From contig NZ_CP075371.1 in the NCBI RefSeq assembly GCF_018459925.1, forward strand, positions 2,542,001 through 2,606,000: 64,000 nt of DNA, read 5' to 3'. The position numbers and the translations under genes are program-made. Shown in pieces: positions 18,754 through 32,579 of this stretch (its first letter is position 1; every line of letters starts with the position of its first letter). The notes under the pieces were generated by a model that had not been told where the DNA came from, ran no database searches, and worked only from the letters and a program-made list of their open reading frames with translations. The DNA comes from Nocardioides aquaticus. GTDB lineage: Bacteria; Actinomycetota; Actinomycetes; Propionibacteriales; Nocardioidaceae.

Positions 18754-19953
18754 TCAGTCCTCCAGGACGGTGATGCCGGGGAGGGTCTTGCCCTCCAGGT
18801 ACTCGAGGCTGGCGCCGCCTCCGGTCGAGATGTGTCCGAACGCGTCCTCGTCGAAGCCGAGGGTCCGCACGGCCGCGGCGGAGTCGCCGCCGCCGACGAC
18901 GGACAGCCCGTCGACCTGCGTGAGCGCCTGGGCGACCGCGCGGGTGCCGTCGGCGAACGCGCCGACCTCAAAGACGCCCATCGGGCCGTTCCAGAACACG
19001 GTGCGGGCGTCGGCCAGGGCGCCGGCGAAGGCCCGTGAGGCCTCGGGGCCGATGTCCAGGCCCATCGCGTCGGCCGGGATCTCGCTGGCCGGCACGACCG
19101 AGGGCTGCGGGGTCCGGTCGCCCGAGGGGAACGCGGTGTCGACGACGACGTCGCTGGGCAGCAGGATCTGTACGCCGGCCTCCTCGGCACGCCGCAGGTA
19201 GGCGCGGCAGACGTCGAGCTGGTCCTTCTCGAGCAGGCTCGCGCCGACCTCGTGACCCTGGGCGGCCAGGAAGGTGAAGACCATGCCCCCGCCGATCAGC
19301 AACCGGTCGGTCTTCTCCAGCAGGTTGTCGATGACGCCCAGCTTGTCGGAGACCTTGGACCCGCCGAGGACCACGACGTACGGACGCTCCGGCGACTCGG
19401 TGAGCCGGCGCAGCACCTCGATCTCGGTCGAGACGAGCTGGCCCATCGCGTGCGGCAGCCGCTGCGCGACGTCGTAGACGCTGGCCTGCTTGCGGTGGAC
19501 CACGCCGAACCCGTCGGACACGAACGCGTCCGCCAGGGACGCCAGCTGGTCGGCGAACGCGCCCCGCTCGGCGTCGTCCTTGCTGGTCTCCCCCGGGTTG
19601 AACCGGACGTTCTCGAGCACGGCGACGCCACCGTCGGACAGGGCGTCGACGGTGCTCCGCGCGCTGTCACCCACGGTGTCGGTGGCGAACGCGACCGGTG
19701 AGCCGAGCAGCTCACCGAGCCGCTCGGCGACCGGGCCGAGGGAGAAGGCCGCGTCGGGCGCACCCTTCGGTCGGCCGAGGTGCGCCACGACCACCACCCG
19801 TGCCCCGGCCTCGGCCAGGGCACGGATCGTGGGCACGCTGGCGCGGACCCGGCCGTCGTCGGTGATCCGGGTGCCGTCGAGCGGGACGTTCAGGTCCGAG
19901 CGGACCAGGACCCGCTTGCCGGTGACGTCCCCGAGGGAGGCGAGGTCCCCCAC
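18754..19953 (-). CDS. pgk: Phosphoglycerate kinase
   Basis: 399-residue two-domain kinase. N-terminal [14 protein letters not shown], hinge [16 protein letters not shown] and C-terminal nucleotide-binding [15 protein letters not shown] are all visible. The GTG start lies one base after the gap stop, so the genes are almost certainly co-translated. Confidence 0.97.
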   Translation of the reverse strand: MGDLASLGDVTGKRVLVRSDLNVPLDGTRITDDGRVRASVPTIRALAEAGARVVVVAHLGRPKGAPDAAFSLGPVAERLGELLGSPVAFATDTVGDSARSTVDALSDGGVAVLENVRFNPGETSKDDAERGAFADQLASLADAFVSDGFGVVHRKQASVYDVAQRLPHAMGQLVSTEIEVLRRLTESPERPYVVVLGGSKVSDKLGVIDNLLEKTDRLLIGGGMVFTFLAAQGHEVGASLLEKDQLDVCRAYLRRAEEAGVQILLPSDVVVDTAFPSGDRTPQPSVVPASEIPADAMGLDIGPEASRAFAGALADARTVFWNGPMGVFEVGAFADGTRAVAQALTQVDGLSVVGGGDSAAAVRTLGFDEDAFGHISTGGGASLEYLEGKTLPGITVLED

Positions 19954-19954
19954 G

Positions 19955-22105
<2,151 letters not shown>

Positions 22106-22158
22106 TCACGTCCGACCACTGGCAGGTGCCGGGCGAGCGGGCCTCAGGCGAGCGGGCC

Positions 22159-23160
22159 TCAGGCGCGAGGACGGCCGAGCGGGACCTGCTCGGCGGCGCC
22201 CGCGAAGATCCGGGCGTACGCCGCGGCCAGCAGCGCCGGGTCGTGGTGCGGCGAGCCGTCGTCGGCGCCCACGTCGTCGACCACGAGCCGGGCGCCCAGG
22301 GCCTCGACGGTGTCGGCGAGGTCCTGCTCGTGACCGGCGACCCAGGTCCGGTCGGCCAGCACGGTGTGCACGCGGAGGTCCGGGGCGTGCTCGGCGAGGA
22401 CCGCGAGGTGGTCGGCCGGGGCGAAGCCGGGGGTCTCCCCCTCCTGCTCGGCCAGGTTGAGCACGACCACCAGCCGCGCGTCGGTCGTCTCCAGCGCACG
22501 GCGCAGCGCCGGCACCATGAGGTGCGGGATCACCGAGGTGAACCACGACCCGGGGCCGAGCACCACCCAGTCGGCGCCCGCCAGGGCGGTGAGGGCCTCC
22601 GCGCTGACCGGCGGGTCCTCGGGCACCAGGCTGATGGTGTCGATCAGGCCCTCGGTGGTGGCGACCTCGACCTGCCCGCGCACGGTGGTCAGGGCCGAGG
22701 GGTCGTCCTGCAGCCCCCGGACGGTGGCGGTGATGTCCATCGGGCACAGCGCCATCGGCAGCACCCGCCCCTTGGCGCCGAGCAGCCGGCCGACCCAGTC
22801 GAGCGCCTCGACGGGGTCGCCGAGCTGCTCCCAGAGGCCGACGATGAGCAGGTTGCCGATCACGTGGCCGCGCATCTCGCCGTCGCCCTCGAAGCGGTGC
22901 TGGAGGACCTGCGACCAGGTCACGCCCCAGGCGTCGTCGCCGCAGAGCGCGGCGAGGGCCATCCGCAGGTCACCGGGCGGCAGCACCTGGAACTCCCCGC
23001 GCAGCCGGCCCGACGAGCCGCCGTTGTCGGCCACGGTGACGACGGCGGTGAGGTCGTCGACGGTCAGGTCGTCGACCAGGAGCCGCAGGGCGCTCAGCGA
23101 GGCGTGCAGGCCGTGGCCGCCGCCCAGGGCCACCACGGCCTGCGCCCGCTGGTCACTCAC
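22159..23160 (-). CDS. yvcK: YvcK/CofD-like family protein (gluconeogenesis factor-type)
   Basis: 333-residue CofD-like protein of the YvcK group, known in other bacteria to bind UDP-sugars and to affect cell shape and carbon metabolism. N-terminal VVALGGGHGLHASLSALR, then VADNGGSSGRLR and PPGDLRMALAAL, then GPGSWFTSVIPHL. The GTG start overlaps the rapZ stop by 8 bp. Near the stop a 15-bp unit (GCGAGCGGGCCTCAG) is directly repeated, duplicating the stop-codon region. Confidence 0.94.
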   Translation of the reverse strand: MSDQRAQAVVALGGGHGLHASLSALRLLVDDLTVDDLTAVVTVADNGGSSGRLRGEFQVLPPGDLRMALAALCGDDAWGVTWSQVLQHRFEGDGEMRGHVIGNLLIVGLWEQLGDPVEALDWVGRLLGAKGRVLPMALCPMDITATVRGLQDDPSALTTVRGQVEVATTEGLIDTISLVPEDPPVSAEALTALAGADWVVLGPGSWFTSVIPHLMVPALRRALETTDARLVVVLNLAEQEGETPGFAPADHLAVLAEHAPDLRVHTVLADRTWVAGHEQDLADTVEALGARLVVDDVGADDGSPHHDPALLAAAYARIFAGAAEQVPLGRPRA

Positions 23161-24034
23161 GCCCGAGGTCCCGGTGGACGACGCGGACGTCGTGGCCCAG
23201 CGCGGCGAGACGACGCCCGGCCTCCTCGGCCATCGCGACGCTGCGGTGCTTGCCACCGGTGCAGCCCACGGCGACCCGCATGAAGCGCTTGCCCTCGCGC
23301 AGGTAGCCCTGGGCCACGGTGTCCAGCAGGGGCACGTAGCCGTCGAGGAACTCCGCGGCACCGTCGCGGCTGTAGACGTAGGCGGCGACCGCGTCGTCGC
23401 GGCCGTCGCCCTCGCGCAGCTCGGGCTGCCAGAACGGGTTCGGCAGGAACCGCATGTCCGCCACGAAGTCGGCGTCGACGGGGATGCCGTACTTGAAGCC
23501 GAAGCTGATCACGGTGAGCTTCAGCCGCCGGGTGCTGGCGTCGCCGAAGGCGTCGTCCACGCGGTCCGTGAGCTGGTGCACGTTGAGGGTGGTGGTGTCG
23601 ATGACCAGGTCGGCCTCCGCGCGCAGCTCGGCGACGGCGACGCGCTCGCGGTGGACCCCGTCGAGCAGGCGTCCGCTGCCCTGCAGGGGGTGCGGGCGGC
23701 GCGCGGCCTCCTGGCGCCGCACGAGCACCTCGTCGGCGGCGTCGAGGAAGACCATCGAGGCCGTACGCCCGTGGGCGCCGTGGGCGAGCTGCGCGCGCAG
23801 GTCGGTGAAGAACGACCCGGAGCGGACGTCGACGACCACCGCGATCCGCTGGGTGGTCCCGAGGTTCTGGTCGACCAGGCGCACCACGTCGGGCAGCAGC
23901 GCCGGCGGCAGGTTGTCGACGACGTAGAAGCCGAGGTCCTCCAGCTCCTTGGCCACGGTGCTGCGCCCGGCGCCGGTCATGCCGGTGACCACGACGAGCT
24001 CCCCCGGTCCGCTGGCCCCCTCGCGCTCGCTCAT
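23153..24034 (-). CDS. rapZ: RNase adapter protein RapZ / YvcJ-type nucleotide-binding protein
   Basis: 293-residue RapZ-family protein with an N-terminal P-loop GMTGAGRST and a C-terminal domain with [14 protein letters not shown]. In E. coli RapZ guides RNase E to small RNAs controlling glmS; in Gram-positives the role is less clear. Coupled to uvrC by ATGA and to yvcK by an 8-bp overlap. Confidence 0.95.
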   Translation of the reverse strand: MSEREGASGPGELVVVTGMTGAGRSTVAKELEDLGFYVVDNLPPALLPDVVRLVDQNLGTTQRIAVVVDVRSGSFFTDLRAQLAHGAHGRTASMVFLDAADEVLVRRQEAARRPHPLQGSGRLLDGVHRERVAVAELRAEADLVIDTTTLNVHQLTDRVDDAFGDASTRRLKLTVISFGFKYGIPVDADFVADMRFLPNPFWQPELREGDGRDDAVAAYVYSRDGAAEFLDGYVPLLDTVAQGYLREGKRFMRVAVGCTGGKHRSVAMAEEAGRRLAALGHDVRVVHRDLGRE

Positions 24035-26052
24035 GCGTCCTCGATCTCGCCGGTCGCGGTGTTCACGGTTATCCCCACGGGGCCATCCTGCCCGGCGCCG
24101 GCCTTCCCGGCCCCGCCCGGTGCCGCGGCCACCGACTCCTTGATCGCGGCAGCGGTCCGGGGGCCGATGCCGGGCACCTGCGCGATCTCCTCCACCTCGG
24201 CGGTGCGCAGCTTCTTCAGGGACCCGAAGTGCTTGAGCAGGGTCTTGCGCCGCACCTCACCCAGGCCGGGCACGTCGTCGAGGGCACTCTCGACCATCGA
24301 CTTCGAGCGGCGGTTGCGGTGGTGGGTGATCGCGAAGCGGTGCGCCTCGTCGCGCAGCCGCTGCAGCAGGTAGAGGCCCTCGGAGGAGCGGGCCAGGATG
24401 ACGGGGTCCTCCTCCCCGGGGACCCAGACCTCCTCGAGCCGCTTGGCCAGGCCCACCACGGGGATGTCGTCGATGCCCAGCTCGTCGAGCGCCCGCTGGG
24501 CGGCGGCCACCTGGGGCGGGCCGCCGTCGACCACGACGAGGCCGGGGGCGTAGGCGAACTTGCGGGGCCGGCCGGTCTCGGGGTCGACCAGCATCGGCCC
24601 CTGGTCGCCCTCGACGCGCTCGGACTTCGCCTGCTCGTCGAGCAGCCGCTTGAAGCGTCGGGTGATCACCTCGTGCACCGACGCCACGTCGTCCTGCCCG
24701 TCGACGCCGCGGATCACGAACCGGCGGTACTCCCCCTTGCGGGACAGGCCGTCCTCGAAGACCACCATCGAGGCCACGACCTCGGTGCCCTGCAGGTTGG
24801 AGACGTCGTAGCACTCGATGCGCAGCGGGACGTCGTCGAGCTCCAGGGCCTGCTGGATCTCCTCCAGCGCACGGTTGCGGGTGGTGAGGTCGCTGGCGCG
24901 CTTGGTCTTGTGCAGCACCAGCGCCTGGCCGGCGTTGCGGGCGACGGTCTCCTGCAGCGTCTTCTTGTCGCCGCGCTGGGGCACGCGGATGCGCACCTTC
25001 GCCCGGCGCAGGTCGTTCAGCAGCTGCTCGAAGGTCTCGACGTCGGGCGGCAGCTCGGGCACCAGGATCTCGCGCGGCACCGCGTCGGCGTCGCCGGCGT
25101 AGAGCTGGAGGAGGAAGTCCTCGACCAGCTCGGGGGTGCCGCCGTCGTCGGTGCGGTCCGCGACCCAGCCGCGCTGGCCGCGGATCCGTCCGCCGCGGAC
25201 GTAGAAGATCTGCACGGCGACCTCGAGCGGGTCCTCGGCCAGCGCGATCACGTCGGCGTCGGCGCCGTCGGAGAGCACCACGGCCTGCTTCTCCAGGGCC
25301 CGGTTCATCGCGCCGAGGTCGTCGCGCAGCCGGGCGGCCTTCTCGAAGTCCATCTCCTCCGAGGCGGCGTACATCTCCTGCTCGATGCGGCGCAGGAACG
25401 GGCGGGTGCGACCGCCCATGAAGTCGCAGAAGTCGTCGACGATCTGCCGGTGGTCCTCGGCGCTGACGTTGCCGACGCACGGCGCCGCGCACTTGTCGAT
25501 GTAGCCGAGCAGGCAGGGACGCCCGATCTGCTGCGAGCGCTTGAAGACGCCGTTGCTGCAGGAGCGCATCGGGAAGACCCGCAGCAGGACGTCGACGGTC
25601 TCGCGGATCGCCCAGGCGTGGCTGTACGGCCCGAAGTAGCGGGTGCCCTTGCGCTTGGCGCCGCGCCCGACCATCACCCGGGGGAACTCCTCGCCCGTGG
25701 TGACGGCCAGCCAGGGGTACGACTTGTCGTCGCGGTACTTGACGTTGAAGCGCGGGTCGTACTCCTTGATCCAGGAGTACTCCAGCTGCAGCGCCTCGAC
25801 CTCGGTGTTGACCACCGTCCACTCGACGCCGGCCGCGGTGGTGACCATCGAGGCCGTGCGCTGGTGGAGGTTGGAGATGTCCTGGAAGTACGACGAGAGG
25901 CGGGCCCGGAGGTTCTTGGCCTTGCCGACGTAGATCACGCGGCCCGACGCGTCCCGGAACCGGTAGACGCCCGGCTGGGTCGGGATCGAGCCCGGCTCGG
26001 GGCGGTAGGACAGGGGCCCGCGGGAGCTGCGCGAAGGGCGGGCGGGAGTCAC
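24031..26052 (-). CDS. uvrC: Excinuclease ABC subunit UvrC
   Basis: 673-residue nucleotide-excision-repair endonuclease. Domains in order: GIY-YIG nuclease ([20 protein letters not shown]), Cys-rich linker ([19 protein letters not shown]), UVR domain binding UvrB (about residues 205-245), RNase H-like nuclease ([10 protein letters not shown]...VVVDGGPPQ) and C-terminal helix-hairpin-helix pair ([30 protein letters not shown]). The GTG start has a -10-like TAGGGT 6 nt upstream and no Shine-Dalgarno, suggesting a leaderless mRNA heading this block. Confidence 0.96.
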   Translation of the reverse strand: MTPARPSRSSRGPLSYRPEPGSIPTQPGVYRFRDASGRVIYVGKAKNLRARLSSYFQDISNLHQRTASMVTTAAGVEWTVVNTEVEALQLEYSWIKEYDPRFNVKYRDDKSYPWLAVTTGEEFPRVMVGRGAKRKGTRYFGPYSHAWAIRETVDVLLRVFPMRSCSNGVFKRSQQIGRPCLLGYIDKCAAPCVGNVSAEDHRQIVDDFCDFMGGRTRPFLRRIEQEMYAASEEMDFEKAARLRDDLGAMNRALEKQAVVLSDGADADVIALAEDPLEVAVQIFYVRGGRIRGQRGWVADRTDDGGTPELVEDFLLQLYAGDADAVPREILVPELPPDVETFEQLLNDLRRAKVRIRVPQRGDKKTLQETVARNAGQALVLHKTKRASDLTTRNRALEEIQQALELDDVPLRIECYDVSNLQGTEVVASMVVFEDGLSRKGEYRRFVIRGVDGQDDVASVHEVITRRFKRLLDEQAKSERVEGDQGPMLVDPETGRPRKFAYAPGLVVVDGGPPQVAAAQRALDELGIDDIPVVGLAKRLEEVWVPGEEDPVILARSSEGLYLLQRLRDEAHRFAITHHRNRRSKSMVESALDDVPGLGEVRRKTLLKHFGSLKKLRTAEVEEIAQVPGIGPRTAAAIKESVAAAPGGAGKAGAGQDGPVGITVNTATGEIEDA

Positions 26053-26058
26053 GGGCCA

Positions 26059-26064
26059 ACCCTA
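26059..26064 (-). promoter_or_regulatory. Candidate -10 box (TAGGGT) of the uvrC-rapZ-yvcK-whiA operon
   Basis: TAGGGT on the minus strand, 6 nt before the uvrC GTG, the leaderless spacing seen repeatedly in this window. Confidence 0.5.
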
Positions 26065-26122
26065 CGAGCGGGCTCCGACGCCCCTGCGGGCGGTCGGGCG
26101 CCAGGTCTGCCCGGCGGGCCGG

Positions 26123-26563
26123 TCAGGCGAGGCTGATCTCGCCGCCCTCGACGGTGACCTCGACGGCCGGCAGCGGGGAGCTGGCCGGTCCCGACTCGGG
26201 CTCACCGGTGTCGAGGGAGAACAGGCTGCCGTGGCAGGTGCAGCTGATCCCGGCCTCGTCGATGCCGGTCACCGGGCAGCCCTGGTGGGTGCAGATCGAC
26301 GAGAACGCCTTGAAGTCGCCCTCGGTGGGCTGGGTGAGCACGACGCCCTGCTCCTCGAGGATCACGCCGCTGCCGACGGGCACGTCGGCGGTCGCGGCGA
26401 GCGGGCCGTCGGCCTGCGGTGACGGCGCCGCGCTGGCCGGGGAGTCGCCCGCCGAGTCGGACCCGCCGCAGGCGGCGAGCACCGGCGCGGCGAGGCCGAG
26501 GGTCGCGGCACCGCTCAGCGCACGGCGACGGGACAGGCAGGGGGGACGGACGGCGTCGGCCAC
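26123..26563 (-). CDS. Tat-exported Rieske (2Fe-2S) lipoprotein-like protein
   Basis: 146 residues. N-terminus SRRRALSGAATLGLAAPVLAACGG has a Tat-like arginine motif and a lipobox-like end, so it should be exported and possibly lipid-anchored outside the cell. After an Ala/Ser/Pro linker the Rieske domain carries both ligand boxes with the disulfide cysteines: CTHQGCPV and CTCHGSLFSL. Length fits small stand-alone actinobacterial Rieske proteins; the redox partner is unknown. Lies between uvrC and uvrA on the same strand, without evident functional link. Confidence 0.9.
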   Translation of the reverse strand: MADAVRPPCLSRRRALSGAATLGLAAPVLAACGGSDSAGDSPASAAPSPQADGPLAATADVPVGSGVILEEQGVVLTQPTEGDFKAFSSICTHQGCPVTGIDEAGISCTCHGSLFSLDTGEPESGPASSPLPAVEVTVEGGEISLA

Positions 26564-26641
26564 GACGGGCTCCTCGAGGGTTGTGCGGGCACCGGGGACG
26601 GTCTGCGGCTGAGCGTAGCCAGCGCCCGGTCGGGCAGACGG

Positions 26642-29683
<3,042 letters not shown>

Positions 29684-29731
29684 GCTGGTCCTTCCGGTGC
29701 TCGGTCCGCGCCCGGGTGGGTCACGGGCTGG

Positions 29732-29747
29732 TCGAACACATGTTCGT
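29732..29747. promoter_or_regulatory. LexA/SOS box upstream of uvrA
   Basis: TCGAAC-ACAT-GTTCGT matches 11 of 12 defined positions of the mycobacterial/Gram-positive SOS box TCGAAC-N4-GTTCGA. It lies 49 bp before the uvrA GTG, a normal distance for LexA control of DNA-repair genes. Confidence 0.8.
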
Positions 29748-29852
29748 CGTCACGACGCCCGGCGCGCAACTCCGCGCGTCGTCCGTGTTTCAGGTTCTCA
29801 CGGGAGGCCGACACCCCTTCCGGGTGACCGCTCGGTGCAGCACCATGGGCGC

Positions 29853-30581
29853 GTGAACCCCGCGGACGTCGCACCACCCCCGCCGACGGGGCGGTCCGGG
29901 GCGGCCAGGCTCCCCGACCTCGAGGACGCCACCCAGCGCCTGGTGCGCCGCGTCGACGAGCTGCCCGACGAGTCGTACGCCGCCCGCTCGCTGCTGCCCG
30001 GCTGGACCCGGGGCCACGTCGTGGCCCACCTGGCGCTGAACGCCGAGAGCCTCGAGGGCGTGCTGCGCGGGGCGGCCGCGGGCGGGGAGCCGGCGATGTA
30101 CCCCTCGCAGCGCCGCCGCGACCAGGACATCGAGGACCTCGCCGACGCGACGCCGGGCGAGCTGCGCGAGCGGCTGCTCGCCTCGGTACGGCTCTTCCTC
30201 GACGCGGTCGGCGACTTCCCGGAGGAGCGCTGGGAGTCCGGGTTCCGCCGGCTGCCGGACTCCCCCGACCTCCTGCCCGCGCACGCCGTGCTCGGGATGC
30301 GCCACCGCGAGGTGGAGATCCACCACGTCGACCTCGACGCCGGCTACACGCCCCGGGAGTGGCCCGGGTCGTTCGTGGTCGCCACGGTGGAGGCGCTGCG
30401 CGTGCGGGCACCGGGCGTCACGCTGCTGGCCACCGACCTCGGCCGCTCCTGGCACGCCGAGCGTGGCCGGGTGACCGTGAGCGGGCCCGGCCCCCAGATC
30501 GCGTGGTGGCTCAGCGGCCGCGGCCGCGGCGAAGGACTGACCAGCAACGGCGGCGACCTGCCGCGGATCCAGGAGTGGTGA
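29853..30581 (+). CDS. Mycothiol-dependent maleylpyruvate isomerase-family (DinB-like) protein
   Basis: 242-residue protein of the MDMPI/DinB four-helix-bundle type. The metal-binding pattern is visible: His in GHVVAHLALNAESL and Glu/His in GMRHREVEIHHVDLD. A C-terminal segment (WWLSGRGRGEGL) is the usual MDMPI_C domain. The match is strong enough for maleylpyruvate isomerase activity to be plausible, but most members have unproven substrates. GTG start preferred; a longer upstream frame crosses the uvrA promoter. Followed after 1 bp by the metallo-hydrolase gene, suggesting a two-gene thiol/glyoxalase-like operon. Confidence 0.85.
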   Translation: MNPADVAPPPPTGRSGAARLPDLEDATQRLVRRVDELPDESYAARSLLPGWTRGHVVAHLALNAESLEGVLRGAAAGGEPAMYPSQRRRDQDIEDLADATPGELRERLLASVRLFLDAVGDFPEERWESGFRRLPDSPDLLPAHAVLGMRHREVEIHHVDLDAGYTPREWPGSFVVATVEALRVRAPGVTLLATDLGRSWHAERGRVTVSGPGPQIAWWLSGRGRGEGLTSNGGDLPRIQEW

Positions 30582-30582
30582 C

Positions 30583-31284
30583 ATGAACGAGCAGCAGACC
30601 GGGCAGGACGAGTACGTCGGGGACGTCGCGCCGGGCGGGCCGGCCCAGACCCGGACGGCCGGGTGCCTGCGGATCACGAAGGTCGCGGTCGACCCGGAGA
30701 TGAGCAACAACTGCTACCTGCTGCGCTGCGAGGACACCGGCGACCAGGTGCTGGTCGACGCCGCGGCCGAGCCCGAGCGCCTGCTCGAGCTGGTCGGCGA
30801 CGGCGGCCTGGCCACCGTGATCACCACCCACCAGCACTGGGACCACCACCGCGGTCTGGCCGCCGTGGTGGCGGCCACCGGCGCCGAGGTCGTCGTCGGC
30901 TCCCCCGACGCCGACGCCGTGACCGAGCAGACCGGCGTCACCGTGACGCGTTCGGTCGGGCACGGCGACACCGTCGCGGTCGGGTCCTGCTCGCTCGACG
31001 TGATCGCCCTGGCCGGCCACACCCCCGGCTCGGTCGCGCTGCTGTTCGAGGACGCCGAGCGCGGCGACGGCCGCGCCCACCTCTTCACCGGCGACTCCCT
31101 CTTCCCCGGCGGCCCCGGCAAGACCGCCGGGCCGGCGGAGTTCACCTCGCTGATGGACGACCTCGAGGCGCGGGTCTTCGACCGTCTCCCCGACAGCACG
31201 TGGTTCTACCCCGGCCACGGCGACGACTCCACCCTGGGCGACCAGCGCCCGCAGCTCGGCGAGTGGCGCGCGCGGGGCTGGTGA
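30583..31284 (+). CDS. Metallo-beta-lactamase fold hydrolase (glyoxalase II-like)
   Basis: 233-residue MBL-fold protein. Zinc-binding THQHWDHH, the downstream His in LAGHTPGS, Asp in FTGDSLFPGG and the last His in FYPGHGDDST are all present, in the pattern of hydroxyacylglutathione hydrolase-like enzymes. Given the MDMPI gene just upstream, a mycothiol-thioester substrate is a reasonable guess. An inverted-repeat element follows 24 bp after the stop. Confidence 0.88.
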   Translation: MNEQQTGQDEYVGDVAPGGPAQTRTAGCLRITKVAVDPEMSNNCYLLRCEDTGDQVLVDAAAEPERLLELVGDGGLATVITTHQHWDHHRGLAAVVAATGAEVVVGSPDADAVTEQTGVTVTRSVGHGDTVAVGSCSLDVIALAGHTPGSVALLFEDAERGDGRAHLFTGDSLFPGGPGKTAGPAEFTSLMDDLEARVFDRLPDSTWFYPGHGDDSTLGDQRPQLGEWRARGW

Positions 31285-31307
31285 CCTGGCGCGGCCACCC
31301 AGGCGCA

Positions 31308-31381
31308 GCTGTAACGCTGTGTTACTTCGTCTCGCGCATCGTCCTGACGTCGGACCAGGTGAAGTAACACAGCGTTACAGC
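31308..31381. repeat. Long inverted repeat, 21-bp perfect arms, 32-nt spacer
   Basis: Arms 31308-31328 and 31361-31381 are exactly complementary. Each arm contains GTAAC-GCTGT-GTTAC or its reverse complement, itself a short palindrome. The arms are AT-richer than the surroundings. It lies between the MBL gene and the 46-codon gene, so it may terminate the first or regulate the second. Similar in architecture, but not in sequence, to the elements at 47561 and 48179. Confidence 0.75.
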
Positions 31382-31423
31382 AGGCGGACCCCTCCGCTTG
31401 GCCCCCACCGGTAAAAATTGTGC

Positions 31424-31564
31424 ATGAGGATCATGCGCAGTGCCGCCGCGATCGGCGTGGCCCGGAAGCTCTACACCGAGGCCCAGAAGCCGGAGAACCA
31501 GCGCCGGATCAAGGAGGCCGTCGAGAAGGTCAAGGCCCGGCGTGGGCAGCGCCCGGTCCGCTAG
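31424..31564 (+). CDS. 46-residue basic protein, unknown function
   Basis: ATG to TAG open frame encoding MRIMRSAAAIGVARKLYTEA followed by a Lys/Arg/Glu-rich amphipathic helix ending GQRPVR. I am confident it is coding. It has strong GC bias at third positions, an AT-rich -10-like TAAAAAT 5 nt upstream of the ATG (unusual in this genome), and clean spacing before the convergent AraC-type gene (3 bp). Predicted almost wholly alpha-helical. Function not recognised. Confidence 0.65.
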   Translation: MRIMRSAAAIGVARKLYTEAQKPENQRRIKEAVEKVKARRGQRPVR

Positions 31565-31567
31565 GAC

Positions 31568-32443
31568 TCATCCCGGCTCCACGGGCAGCCACAGCTCGCA
31601 GGTGGCGCTGCCGGCCTCCGGGTCGTAGGCCAGCATCGCCACGATCTCGGGCCCGGGACGCAGGCGCCACGGCTGCGAGGGGAACCACGTGGTGGCCGTC
31701 GCGGCCCAGGCCTCCTGGAGGGCCTCGGGGTGCGGCCCCTCGGTCCGGAACACCGCCCAGGTGCCCGCCGGCACGTCCAGCACGTCGAGCCCCGCGGGTG
31801 GGGCACCGGTCGTGGCGACGCCGTGCAGGTAGGTGAGCTCGGTGCCCTCCGCACGGTCGGGGTCCAGGTCGTCGCTGACCGCGAGCACCCCCGTCGGCTC
31901 GGTGTCGTTGAGCGCTCTGAGACGCGCGGTCTCCTCGGGCGCGATGCCGGCGACGTGCTCGGCGATGCGTTGGTTCACGCCGGTGTGCACCAGCGGGACG
32001 CGCGCGGCGTGGCCGACGAGGCGCAGCGCGGGTAGGTCGGTGATGCGGGTGTCCATGGGGACGCTCCCTTCGACGGTCAGGTGGAACCTGATCCGCGGTT
32101 GTGTACGTAGTGGACCCCCGTCGCGTCGCGCGTCACCGGGGCCGACGGCGTGCACGGCGCGGAACGCGCGCCCGAACGTCTCGGTGGAGCCGTAGCCGTA
32201 CCGCACCGCGAGCGTGAGCAGGTCGGTACGCGTCCGCACCAGGTCCGCCGCGGCCAGCGCCATCCGGCGTCGGCGCACGTAGTCCGACAGCGGCATCCCC
32301 GCCAGCGACGAGAACATCCGTCGCAGGTGGTGCTCGGTGGTGCCGAGCGCGGCGGCGACGTCGGCCGCGTCGACCGCGACGGACGGGTCGTCCGCCAGCT
32401 GTGCCTCGACGGCGTCGACGGCCCGGTTCAGTGCAGCGATCAT
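31568..32443 (-). CDS. AraC-family regulator with GyrI-like effector domain
   Basis: 291 residues: N-terminal AraC-type double HTH (about residues 1-105, with HHLRRMFSSLAGMPLSDYVRRRR and VRYGYGSTETFGRAFRAVH), then a GyrI-like small-molecule-binding domain (from about residue 135, DTRITDLPALRLVGH to the end). This is the Rob/BmrR-like layout of drug- or stress-responsive activators. ATG (MIAALNRA) chosen for the AAGGAGG site 6 nt upstream. Divergent from the double ABC transporter operon, which is its likeliest target. Confidence 0.9.
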   Translation of the reverse strand: MIAALNRAVDAVEAQLADDPSVAVDAADVAAALGTTEHHLRRMFSSLAGMPLSDYVRRRRMALAAADLVRTRTDLLTLAVRYGYGSTETFGRAFRAVHAVGPGDARRDGGPLRTQPRIRFHLTVEGSVPMDTRITDLPALRLVGHAARVPLVHTGVNQRIAEHVAGIAPEETARLRALNDTEPTGVLAVSDDLDPDRAEGTELTYLHGVATTGAPPAGLDVLDVPAGTWAVFRTEGPHPEALQEAWAATATTWFPSQPWRLRPGPEIVAMLAYDPEAGSATCELWLPVEPG

Positions 32444-32516
32444 GGAGTCCTCCTTCCGAGTCCCATCCTGGTCGGGCGGCCCGTCCCCGGACCCGATGAT
32501 CGCGGTCGGATCCGGT

Positions 32517-32533
32517 CGGGTCGTACCGACCCG
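32517..32533. promoter_or_regulatory. Palindrome in the AraC-type / ABC intergenic region
   Basis: CGGGTCG-TAC-CGACCCG, perfect 7-bp arms with a 3-bp centre, in the 136-bp gap between the divergent regulator and the ABC operon. It sits 34 bp upstream of the ABC -10 candidate, i.e. over or next to the -35 region. Candidate operator. Confidence 0.5.
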
Positions 32534-32566
32534 TCCCGCGTCCGACCCGGCGACCTCCACCCTCGC

Positions 32567-32572
32567 TAAGGT
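32567..32572 (+). promoter_or_regulatory. Candidate -10 box (TAAGGT), leaderless ABC operon
   Basis: TAAGGT lies 7 nt before the GTG of the first ABC ATPase gene, with no ribosome site between, giving a probable leaderless start. Confidence 0.5.
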
Positions 32573-32579
32573 CGATCCC

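Noticed and set aside
24229-26136. 635-codon plus-strand frame opposite uvrC
   Set aside because: Antisense shadow of uvrC; Leu/Val/Gly/His-rich without recognisable domains.
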